A DNA stretch of 64,000 nucleotides from Schistocerca nitens. Lineage: Eukaryota > Arthropoda > Insecta > Orthoptera > Acrididae. The position numbers and the translations under genes are program-made. The notes under the pieces were generated by a model. That model saw only the letters and a list, made by a program, of their open reading frames with translations, was not told where the DNA came from and made no database searches. Numbering within the stretch: position 1 is the stretch's first letter; every line of letters begins with the position of its first letter. Positions 54,669 through 64,000 of this stretch are shown here, piece by piece. The DNA lies in contig NC_064619.1 of NCBI RefSeq assembly GCF_023898315.1, positions 371,334,150 through 371,398,149 on the forward strand, written 5' to 3'.

Positions 54669-56249
54669 GTGTAATATGTATGAAATAATATGACCTCTAG
54701 TGCTGTGAAAAATAAAAATTGAGAGGGAGAGCACGCAGGACTCAATGCATCAGTCCAATGATTAGAGCTTGAACTTAACCACACGACCACCTCCACCTCC
54801 AGCTCGCGCTCAGGATTGCAACACACTGGTATCACACTGATGTGTGAAACACTCTTGCAGTTTTTCCTAAATAGTACTTCTTGCTCGTTATGTTGTCCTA
54901 ATGGACTACTAAAAGTGTACAAAGTTTGAAGTAAATCTGTGATCCAAACGTCGTAACGTCCCTTTGTTAGCTGATCCTGACAAAAATTTCTACACTGCTA
55001 TGCTGAAGATGATCAGTGCAACATTAGTTTCTCAGTGAAAGTCACGAAAATATGCACCACCGACAAAACACACCTTTTGTTTGGAGCATTTAAATTGCTG
55101 TTGTTACAACACTTGGTGGTCTTATCAGAAATAAACTTTTCATGGTGGCATTTTTATCATTCATACACTTTGACTAACTTGCTGTACAAGTCAAAAATTT
55201 GTGTCCTACTTTGTCAGACTAGCTGATACTAGTTGCTCTGAAAAGTGCAATTTTGGAGTTTATCTCATTGAGTTTTTCTCATTTTGGAGTTTCTCTCATT
55301 GAGACATCGCTAGAAACTATGAGACATCACTAAAAACTGTAGCCGCTCTGTTTGCTACTTATAGCATTGTATGGGTGCACCCAGTACTTTATTTATTTAT
55401 TTATTTATTTATTTATTTTTTGAGCCTTAAACAAGAAGCCACAATGTCTCTTCAAAAGTTTTGAGCCCATGATTGCAGCAGAAACAGAAATGAGATTTTG
55501 TGAGAGTTGCCTTGCTTGTCGTATCATCCCATTGGGAACAAAACAAGAGTGCCACAGCAATAAATGTTGCTCACTTGACCTTTATTGCTACATGTTGTAT
55601 CGTGTGTCATGTCATCATCTCTCTGAATGGCGCAGTAGTTAATTTTAACGCAGTTGGTTTTTTGACTGGCATTAGTAATAGGATTTTCATCCTAACCAAC
55701 CTATTGACAGGTGATTAAGTAACAGTTTCAAGCTCTGGTTGAATTACAGAAAAAAATGAAAAAGTATAATTTTGAAATTTTGTAGAGGAAAAACAATTTG
55801 GGTCAGTAGTCTGTTGCAAATTGATTGTAATAACAAACGTGTTAAAAGCCTAAATTCTTTGGTTGTGCATTTTTACTCCCAGAGAAAGCTAATATTAAAC
55901 ATACAATCAAGAAATTTAACAGCATTTGTGGAACAATAATTGGGAAAGAATGTTGAAATTTTAAGACAATGGCGGTATCACTAGGCATGCATTATTGTGA
56001 AACATCTTTCTTTACTAGAAAGGAAAGGAAAGGTATAATCTTGGTCTCAGAAATTTATCATTTTACTGATTGTGGTGTAGTGAGAAGATACAGATTACAT
56101 AATGAAGCTGTGTTAATTTAACAAGTTTTACTGTGTAAATTAGAAAATAAATGGAATATCATTAGAATCCAAGTTTCATACAGTGCCAATGAGTGATGCA
56201 TGTTTACAAAGATCAGTGTAAATACCAGCCTGTTGTTTCCACAGACTAG
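54669..56249. other. no recognisable gene; small local repeats and (ATTT)n at 55387-55420
   Basis: A short duplicated phrase 'ttggagttt(a/c)tctcattgag' occurs at 55254-55305. An ATTT microsatellite follows. I see no coding region. Confidence 0.5.
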
Positions 56250-57375
56250 GGATACCAAAAACCAACAGTGAATGGGGTTGCAATAGTTTGGGTGGCCTGA
56301 TATTTGAAATTGGCAATGAAGATTTTAGTTTTTTTCATGTATCTCAATTTACCCCGAGTACTCAGTTCACGTTGCACAGTTCTCTCTCACACATTTCTGC
56401 AAACTTTGTTCAGTGTTTCACAAGTTTTTTGATTCTTGTTTGCACCTGTAGCAAATTTACCACATCAATGACTTCGGCACTGGTTACAATTATTCTTCCC
56501 CTGATTGCTTCCTTCAATGATCCAAACAAATGGAAATCACTTGAAGCCAGGTCTGGAATGTATGGAGGGTGGTCCAGCAATTAGAATCCCAACTACTTTA
56601 TTATTTCGGTCGTCCATTTGGCAGAAGTGTCTGAGTGTTAACTTGCTGCAGGATGATGTCTTTTCAGTTTTACACCACATTTGCGTCTGATTGCATGTTT
56701 CAGTTTAATTTGCAACACATCACAATAGTTCTCACTGTTCACAGTTTCACCTCTTGGGGTGAAATGAATGGCTACCACATATTCCGTGTCCAGGAATAGT
56801 GTTAGCATAATCGTACCAGCTGATGGTTGACATTTAAATTTCTTAACTTCTGGTGATGGGTGTTTCAAAACCTTGCTTGCAGCCTTGCTTTCTGCTTCAT
56901 GACAATGCACACACGTTTCGTCTACAGTAACGATTTGCTATAAAAATCCATCTCGCTCGCGATGATAATGGGCTAGACGTTAGCAAGAGATGTCCATCTT
57001 TTGCGCCTACCTTCTGTGCCTACCTTGTGCACACATTCCAAAAATTTAGTCCGTGTGGGATGGAATATGCTGAACAATGATGGATATGTGAAATATTGGC
57101 CCAGTACCACACCCTCGATGACTTCCAAATTGTCCTCAGTTGTTATCAGAGGCCTGCCTGATCTCTCCTTGTCACACAAAGTAGTTCTTACCTGTTTGAA
57201 GTGCCCTATCTATTTATAGATCTTGCTTCGTGATAAACAGCTGTCACCATACTGTGCTTGCATTCAACGAATAATTTCCACAGGCTTAACACATTTTGAA
57301 AACAAAAAGTGAATACTCCCCTTGTTTCCTCTTTAGTGCGGATTGACAGAGGAGCTGCCATGTTTGACGGTCTGC
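56250..57375 (-). pseudogene. mariner transposase, decayed
   Basis: Minus strand: a C-x-K-E-R-SGRPLITTEDNLEVIEG block (57179-57130), then VCIVMKQKARLQAR-type text. An open stretch (56910-56638) reads ESKAASKVLKHPSPEVKKFK, SAGTIMLTLFLDTEYVVAIH and FTPRGETVNSENYCDVLQIK. The third catalytic region is PPYIPDLASSDFHLFG-like (near 56560-56520, broken frame). The segment that should hold the second catalytic HDN motif is eroded. Terminal repeats were not identified. This is a different lineage from the intact mariner at 17968-19303. Confidence 0.8.
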
Positions 57376-58149
57376 TACAATACAACAACTAGAAATTGCA
57401 GAAGTCCCTCTCTTTTTTGACTTTCCCTCTTGTTTGACCTGTGGAATCATATGAGTTTGTAACTTGCTGTTTCCTTACACACCGAAGTATCCTTTTTGCT
57501 GTATTCAAGTGGCTCATATTAAATTTTGAACAATATTGTGACAACTTTGGCACAGAGAAAGCTATCTCTGGTAGAGTCCTCCATGAAAGCTAAATGAGTT
57601 GACCATTGAGCTCACTTCTCATCAAGGAAATTTTGTTTGATTTCCATTGGGTCATGGCTCTCTTAGCATTGTGAAGTATAAATCTGTCAAGTAGTTGATT
57701 AATATACTCAATCTCGCCAACTCAGTTTGCATCTGCACCCAACAATCGCAGCCCTGTCCATACTAAAGTCCGTGGAAAACTGAACTATGCAGATAAATGG
57801 ACTATCAGCACGTGCTGCACAACTCTACTGTAGACCCAGACGAAAATGCACGAACTGTGTCTAGTAATATGCAGATACTCAAAAACCTAACTACTGAAGC
57901 ACTCAGGTGAAACTAAATAATTTGCCCCTGATTAGGAACTTGTAATATGTCACAAAATCGGTTTACTTTCTGACGCAAATGAAAAAGCGGACAACTGTGG
58001 CTATTAGATATTAAATTTACATGGAGAAACTCAAGAAACTACACTATTAAAGCACACAGATGATATAATAATATTCACTCCTGGTTAGGAACTCATAAAT
58101 ATCACAAAAGCGGTTACTTCCCTGTTTCTGCATCTGTCTCGGTCGGCTA
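57376..58149. other. no recognisable feature
   Basis: Two similar phrases ('ctaaataatttgcccctgattaggaactt' near 57912 and 'ataatattcactcctggttaggaactc' near 58067) suggest an old duplication; otherwise nothing. Confidence 0.45.
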
Positions 58150-59155
58150 CTACTGCCTGAGTGAGTTACTCGGTACATAGAAACACAGCAGAGGAAAGGA
58201 AATAAATTACTAACCTGACTATAGGATGTTGAAGTTGACCACCATTCACCTCTTGGCACTTTTGGTCTCTGTTTAGCAAGTTGCTCAATGTGGATTGAAG
58301 CTGAACTGCTGGAATTGCTGCAGTTGCATTCCAAATGTTGTGTTGCAGGTCGTGAAGACTAAGAGGGTTGCTGCGATTCATCATACATGTGAGGGCTTCC
58401 CACACAAAGCAATTGTACACTGACGGATCAGGTGACCTGAGCGGCCAGCTAGGACCGCTACCAGACTGTCGTCGGCTAACAACTGTCATGCAGAAAGATT
58501 GTGCAAATTTGCTCCAAGGTTTGGCTGACTGTATGGGTAGTTGCTCCATCCTGTCGGAAGTAACTGTAGGTCTTTTTATCCTCTGTTAGTGCTGCCACAA
58601 ATAGTTTCAAAATTTGGGCCATGTAATGTACTGAAGTCAGCATCTGATGAAAGAAGATGGAACCAATAATACAGCATGCAGACACTTACCACGCAATGGT
58701 GTTTTGTGAAAGCTATTTGGATTCTCCGGTGCCCAGAACCTATGGTTCTGTGAGTTGACAATCAATCAGGTGAAAAGGCTTCATCAGACGTAAAGAACAG
58801 ATCCATGTCCAAGCCATTCATTGTTATCTCAGAGAACAGCCACTCACAAAACAGGAGGCACTGAGGAGCATATGCTGGTTTTAATGCATGAACAACTGAC
58901 ACTAAGTAGGGATGTAGGTGGAGGTCCATGTGGAGTATTTGTCCCCATGATCGACGTGATATGTTAGTCTCTTGTTACAGACATTGGGTGGATATGGTAG
59001 AACTTGAAGCATTTTCTGGTGAACTGCAGCCAAATTTTCTGGTGTGTGGGCATGTTTCAGAATGTTTTTTAACCTGTTCTTGGACTAAATGTTGCATGGC
59101 ACTCTGTGCTGGCTCTTTGACACTTCTCAGCAATCAACTGACCGCACCCTTTCCA
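58150..59155 (-). pseudogene. Tc1/mariner-type transposase, decayed
   Basis: Minus-strand blocks in order: DMDLFFTSDEAFSPD (first catalytic Asp in SDEA, near 58790), STHRTIGSGHRRIQIAFTKH ('NxQNxRxWxxENPxxxHExPLH'), YFRQDGATTHTVSQTLEQIC (second catalytic Asp, near 58545) and WPLRSPDPSVYNCFVWEALT ('WPxRSPDLxxCDFFLWG', near 58430). The C-terminus reads NPLSLHDLQHNIWNATAAIP with VNGGQLQHPI. A 127-codon stretch (58166-58549) is open. It belongs to the same broad group as 12336-13270. A GT microsatellite lies at its upstream side (59159-59202). Confidence 0.8.

Positions 59156-59158
<3 letters not shown>

Positions 59159-59202
<44 letters not shown>
59159..59202. repeat. (GT)n microsatellite
   Basis: About 22 GT units. 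Open frames through it (CVCVCV) are artefacts. Confidence 0.97.
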
Positions 59203-59206
<4 letters not shown>

Positions 59207-59339
59207 ATATGCATTCATTCACGTCTAACAATATCCACTTGTCTGGGCCAATTCTTCACATTATTCCTTCTTATTTGTTAAGAAGTGCACAAATATATGT
59301 ATCTGCTTGCATCATTCAAGATTCTCATTAAATATATAT

Positions 59340-60500
59340 TGCCTGCCAAACTTGGTACATCAGTAGATCCAACGACATCTCAGTAGATCCCGCGAGATCA
59401 CTGTGGACAAGTTCTAAAGTGACTGTTTGTTCCTTCGAATCTGGTGATACAGTTTTGGAAACAGTCTTAATGTCAATTTACCTGCCAAACAGTCTTCACA
59501 CAAATTTATTTTATCCTTTTCGCAATCTGATCCCAGAACTGATTCCTATTTCATCACGTTATTTGATTTTACTCTTCCTAATGTACATCATTCAGTGATG
59601 TTGGAATATCAACATCCGACATATCTGTTGTCTGCCCATGGCTTTGTATTTATGTTGAGTTCTTATGAGTTGTCTTCCAGGGTCATTGTAGATCTTGCAA
59701 CCGTCTTTATCGAAAATAATCTTTCTATTGTTTTCAGTGAGCTGGGACACAGATAAAATTTTGTGCTTGATCTCGGGCACAAGTAGTGTATTCTTAACTA
59801 CAAATTCTTTAGGTAACGTTTCTCTTTAACAATCTTTGCCCTTACCGTATCGTTCTCTGTGGCTTCTATTTTTCTGCATTCAGCTGTAGTTGTGTCTTCA
59901 GTTAAAATATTTATCATTTTTATCAGCAGCCGAAAAATAATTTTCATCTGGAACCATGTGATGAGTTGCCCCAGATCCACTATTCAGTTACCATTATTCA
60001 TTGTAAGTGTACCACAGGAAGCATTCGTACCGACAGCACCTAATTTATTTTGATCTTTTTAAAATTTTCCATTTTTAGGACGGGTATGTGACCAACTTTG
60101 TGGCAATTGCAACAAATAAGTTTTGTGTGTGTTGCTTCTCCCTTCGTTAGTTCAGTAAGTGGTGTTTTTCAGTGCCTTTGATTACCAGTATTAGCTTTCA
60201 AGGACACTACAAAATGTTCAACTTCATTATATTAAATATATGTAGCTTTTTCAGCTAGCAGTTGCATTTTAATTGTAGCACACTTAAAATCATTATTTGG
60301 CTAATTGCACAAAGCTGTAGCTACTGCATCCCATTCATCTGGAAGTCTTCATAGAATGGCCATTGCTAAATCTCAGTCTTCTCTTTTGTTACCAGTGTTC
60401 ACTAGATCCAGTACAATTTTGTTCATCAGTCCTAGATAATTTTCTATATAAATTTTGTCTCAGTTGCACAGTGCGAAATTTGCTATCCTTTAGCACATAT
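59340..60500 (-). pseudogene. Ty1/copia gag-pol fragment, decayed
   Basis: Minus strand, in order: a gag zinc-knuckle-like CCNCHKVGH (near 60100); the protease region, where DLGQLITWFQ replaces 'DSGATxHM' (59980-59950); AECRKIEATENDTVRAKIVK; the pre-integrase block PEIKHKILSVSQLTENNRKI and IFDKDGCKIYND (59780-59690); and CEDCLAGKLT (near 59505), matching the 'CxxCxxGKxxRxPFP' motif. Integrase and RT are absent, and no LTRs were found. Stops and frame changes throughout. Confidence 0.8.
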
Positions 60501-60959
60501 AATTGTTGATGTTCTTTCCCATACTGTTTTTGGATATGTCAGATATTGTATACACATTTGCTGTTCATTGCATATGGAAAGTACAGTTTTTGGTAGTGAA
60601 TTACCGTGATATGACACACAGACCTTTTCATCAGCAATTTATGCAGCTTCGAGGTTCCATATCACCATCTCAATTACAATCCACAAATCAGAATCTATTA
60701 GAAACAAAATGGAGTGAATTAGACTTCCTGACTGTATCAAATGAAAATTATTCTCAGTGCTGTGTCTGTCCTCGATCATTGCTGTATATTTCAGTAATTG
60801 TCTTACAAACAATTGAAAATCCATCTACATCTACGTTTATACTCCGCAAGCCACCCATCGGTGTGTGGCGGAGGGCACTTTACGTGCCACTGTCATTACC
60901 TCCCTTTCCTGTACCACTCGCGTATGGTTCGCGGGATGAACGACTGCTGAAAAGCCTCC

Positions 60960-63660
60960 ATGCACGCTCGAATCTCTCTAATTTTACATTCGTGATATCC
61001 TCGGGAGGTATAAGTTGGGGGAAGCATTATATTCAATACCTCATCCAGAAACACACCCTCTCAAAACCTGGACAGCAAGCTACACCGCGATGCAGAGCGC
61101 CTCTCTTGAAGAGTCTGCCACTTGAGTTTGCTAAACATCTCTGTAACGCTATCACGCTTACCAAATAACCCTGTGACAAAATGCGCCGCTCTTCTTTGGA
61201 TCTTCTCTATCTCCTCTGTCAACCCGACCTGGTACGGATCCCACACTGATGAGCAATACTAAAGTACAGGCCGAACAAGCATTTTGTAAGCCACCTCCTT
61301 TGTTGATGAACTACATTTTCTAAGGACTCTCCCAATGAATCTCAACCTTGCACCCGCCTTACTAACAGTTAATTTTATATGATGATTCCACTTCAAGTCA
61401 TTCCGTACGCATACTCCCAGATATTTTACAGAAGTAACTGCTACCAGTGTTTGTTCCGCTATCATATAATCATACAATAAAGGATCCTTCATTCTATGTA
61501 TTCGCAATACATTACATTTGTCTATGTTAAGGGTCAGTTGCCGCTCCCTGCACCAAGTGCCTATCCGCTGCAGATCTTCCTGCATTTTGCTGCAATTTTC
61601 TAATGCTGCAACTTCTCTGTATACTACAGCATCATCCGCAAAAAGCCGCATGGAACTTCCGACACTATCTACTAGGTCATTTAAATATATTGTGAAAATC
61701 AATGGTCCCATAACACTCCCCTGTGGTATGCCTGAGGTTACTTTAACGTCTGTAGACGTCTCTCCATTGAGAACAACATGCTGTGTTCTGTTTGCTAAAA
61801 ACACTTCAATCGAGCCACACAGCTGGTCTGATATTCCATAGGCTCTTACTTTGTTTATCAGGCGACAGTGTGGAACTGTATCGAACGCCTTCTGGAAGTC
61901 AAGGAAAATGGCATCTACCTGGGAGCCTGTATCTAATATTTGCTGGGTCTCATGAACAAATAAAGCGAGTTGCGTTCACACGATTGCTGTTGATGGAATC
62001 CATGTTGATTCCTGCAGAGTAGATTCTGGGTTTCCAGAAATGACATGATACGCAAGCAAAAAATGTGTTCTAAAATTCTACAACAGATTGATATCAGAGA
62101 TATAGGCCTATAGTTTTGCGCGTCTGATCGATGACCCTTCTTGAAAACTGGGACCACCTTTGCTCTTTTCCAATCATTTGGAACCTTCCGTTCCTCTAGA
62201 GACTTGCGGTACACGGCTGTTAGAAGGGGGGCAAGTTCTTTCACGTACTCTGTGTAGAATCGAATTGGTATCCTGTCAGGTCCAGTGGACTTTCCTCTGT
62301 TGAGTGATTTCAGTTGCTTTTCTATTCCTTGGACACATATTTCGATGTCAGCCATTTTTTCGTTTGTGCGATGATTTAGAGAAGGAACTGCAGTGCGGTC
62401 TTCCTCTGTGAAACAGCTTTGGAAAAAGGTGTTTAGTATTTCAGCTTTACGCGTGTCATCCTCTGTTTCAATGCCATCATTCCAGTGTGTCTGGATATGC
62501 TGTTTCGATCCACTTACTGGTTTGACGTAAGACCAGAACTTCCTAGGATTTCCTGTCAAGTCGGTACATAGAATTTTACTTTCGAATTCACTGGACGCTT
62601 CGCGCGTAGCCCTCCTTACGCTAACTTTGACATTGTTTAGCTTCTGTTTGTCTGAGAGGTTTTGGTTGCGTGTAAACTTGCAGTGAAGCTCTCTTTGCTT
62701 TTGCAGTAGTTTCCTAACTTTGTTGTTGAACCACGGTGGGTTTTTCCCATCCCTCACAGTTTTACTCGGCATGTACCTGTCTAAAACGCATTTTACCATT
62801 GCCTTGAACTTTTTCCATAAACACTCAACATTGTCAGTGTCGGAACAGAAATTTTTATTTTGATCTGTTAGGTAGTCTGAAATCTGCCTCCTATTACTCT
62901 TGCTAAACAGATAAACCTTCCTCCCTTTTTTTGTATTCCTATTTACTTCCATATTCGGGGTGCTGCAATGGCCTTATGATCACTGATTCCCTGTTCTGCG
63001 CTCACAGAGTCGAAAAGTTCGGGTCTGTTCGTTATCAGTAGGTCCAAGATGTTATCTCCATGAGTTGGTTCTCTGTTTAATTGCTTGAGGTAATTTTCGG
63101 ATAGTGCACTCAGTATAATGTCACTCGATGCTCTGTCCTAAACATCTGAGTGTCCCAGTCTGTATCTGGTAAATTGAAATCTCCAGCTAAGACTATAACA
63201 TCCTGAGGAAATTTATGTGAAATGTATTCCAGATTTTCTCTCAGTTGTTCTGCCACTAATGCTGCTGAGTCGGGAGGTCGGTTAAAGGAGCCAATTATAA
63301 ACCTAGCTCGGTTGTTGAGTGTAACCTCCACCCATAATAATTCACAGGAACTATCCACTTCTATTTCACTACAGGATAAACTACTTCTAACAGCGACAAA
63401 CATGCCACCACCAGTTGCATGCAATCTATCCTTTTTAAACACCGTCTGTGCCTGTGTAAAACTGTCGGCAGAATTTATCTCTGACTTCAGCCAGCTTTCC
63501 ATACCTATAACGATTTCAGCTTTGATGCTTTCTATCAGCGCTTGAAGTTCCGGTACTTTACCAACGCAGCTTCGACAGTTTACAATTACAATACCGACTG
63601 CTGCTTGGTCCCCGCATGTCCTGACTTTGCCCTGCACCCTTTGAGGCTGTTGCCCTTTCT
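60960..63660 (-). pseudogene. CR1-type LINE ORF2 with few lesions
   Basis: The endonuclease (63709-63110) shows VIVNCRSCVGKVPELQALIE, GMESWLKSEINSADSF, IGSFNRPPDSAALVAEQL and LAGDFNLPDTDWDTQMF. After frameshifts near 63120 and 62950, GDNILDLLITNRPELFD and GISDHKAIAA follow, then a 339-codon stretch (62952-61933) with FWSYVKPVSGSKQHIQ, STGPDRIPIRFY and NYRPISLISICCRILEH. A one-base loss near 61975 (at the SCE/TQLALF junction) shifts frame. The palm (61804-61259) has VTSGIPQGSVMGPLIF and an intact RLFADDAVV. A TAG stop near 61260 replaces a Glu codon before YCSSVWDPYQ. Only a handful of lesions separate it from a functional polymerase frame. Confidence 0.9.
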
Positions 63661-63679
63661 GTACTTGCCCGAGGCCATC

Positions 63680-64000
63680 TAACCTAAAAAACCGTCCAGT
63701 CCACGCCACACAGCCCCTTCTACCCGTGTAGCCGACTGCTGGGTGTAGTGGACTCCTGACCTATCCAGCGGAACCGGAAACCCCATCACCCTATGGCGCA
63801 AGTCGAGGAATCTGCAGCCCACACGGTCGCAGAACTGTCTCAGCCTCTGATTCAGACCCTCCACTCAGCTCTGTACCAAAGGTCCGCAGTCGACGATGCT
63901 GCAGATGGTGAGCTCTTTCATCCTGCTAGCGAGACTGGCAGTCTTCAGCAAATCAGATAACCGCCGGAAGCCAGAGAGGATTTTTCTCCGATCCATAGCG
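63680..64000 (-). pseudogene. CR1-type LINE ORF1 C-terminal part (hydrolase-like), partial
   Basis: The open minus stretch 63864-63679 reads MEGLNQRLRQFCDRVGCRFL, then LRHRVMGFPVPLDRSGVHYT and ends VWRGLDGFLG. Upstream, after a stop near 63868 (VQS-stop-VEGLN), the frame continues with KELTICSIVDCGPLVQS to the window edge. The terminal block has S-G-V-H where SGNH hydrolases have DxxH. Confidence 0.75.

Larger units (their letters stand above)
60822..64000 (-). mobile_element. CR1-type LINE, antisense, nearly complete, runs off the window
   Basis: Read on minus, the order is the ORF1 C-terminus (64000-63680), ORF2 (about 63640-60960) and a 3' end in 'tatactccgcaagccaccc' plus 'ctacatctacg' (on plus 60825-60860), corresponding to the ATGTAG tail. 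It is better preserved than the copy at 23960-27763 because the RT palm is retained. The 5' part lies beyond the window. Confidence 0.9.

Noticed and set aside
58928..59331. Open frames with repeated Cys-Val
   Set aside because: They are translations of a GT microsatellite.

Overview
This window reads as repeat-rich intergenic or intronic DNA from a large eukaryotic (insect) genome. I find no convincing host gene, no operon structure and no CRISPR array. Almost every segment I can interpret is a transposable element or its remnant. The combination suggests an orthopteran such as a locust or grasshopper: many mariner/Tc1 lineages, non-LTR retrotransposons with ATGTAG or CAA tails, a tRNA-derived SINE and a 5S-rRNA-derived SINE. 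That assignment is inference from general familiarity with such repeats, not from a marker gene.

Layout. 1-5.1 kb: a mariner 3' part, then a piggyBac-like remnant split by an antisense CAA-tailed LINE. 5.1-11.4 kb: a jockey-type reverse transcriptase remnant interrupted by a tRNA-derived SINE with a 12-bp target duplication, then a long I-group LINE that still shows endonuclease, RT and RNase H blocks. 12.3-19.3 kb: a Tc1/mariner deletion derivative, a decayed LINE end, a decayed mariner, a mariner deletion derivative, and one mariner (17968-19303) with an uninterrupted 362-codon transposase, terminal inverted repeats and TA flanks. 20.6-23.1 kb: a full-length but decayed piggyBac with TTAA flanks. 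23.7-27.8 kb: a CR1-type LINE with ORF1 and ORF2. 27.8-30.9 kb: an inverted LINE fragment, a 5S-derived SINE, another LINE end and a Tc1 element. 31-35.4 kb: a three-level nest in which a CAA-tailed LINE sits in a TTAA-flanked Kolobok-like element, itself inside a hAT transposase. 35.5-44 kb: a Penelope-like element split by a Ty3/gypsy LTR element, which is itself split by a CAA-tailed LINE with a 9-bp duplication. 44.5-49.2 kb: another CAA-tailed LINE, a Merlin-like transposase, a long-TIR deletion derivative and foldback repeats. 49.4-60.5 kb: a GTF2IRD2-type hAT fragment, a LINE ORF1 fragment, a TIR element of about 810 bp, a decayed mariner, a Tc1-like element and a copia fragment. 60.8 kb to the end: a second, antisense CR1-type LINE that runs off the window.

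These elements do not act as a pathway. The useful content is the insertion order, which the nests make explicit, and a few candidates for recent activity: the intact mariner, and the CAA-tailed LINE copies with readable 9-bp duplications. All coordinates and motifs come from reading the sequence. Family names rest on recognised motifs and remembered family patterns; no database search was run.
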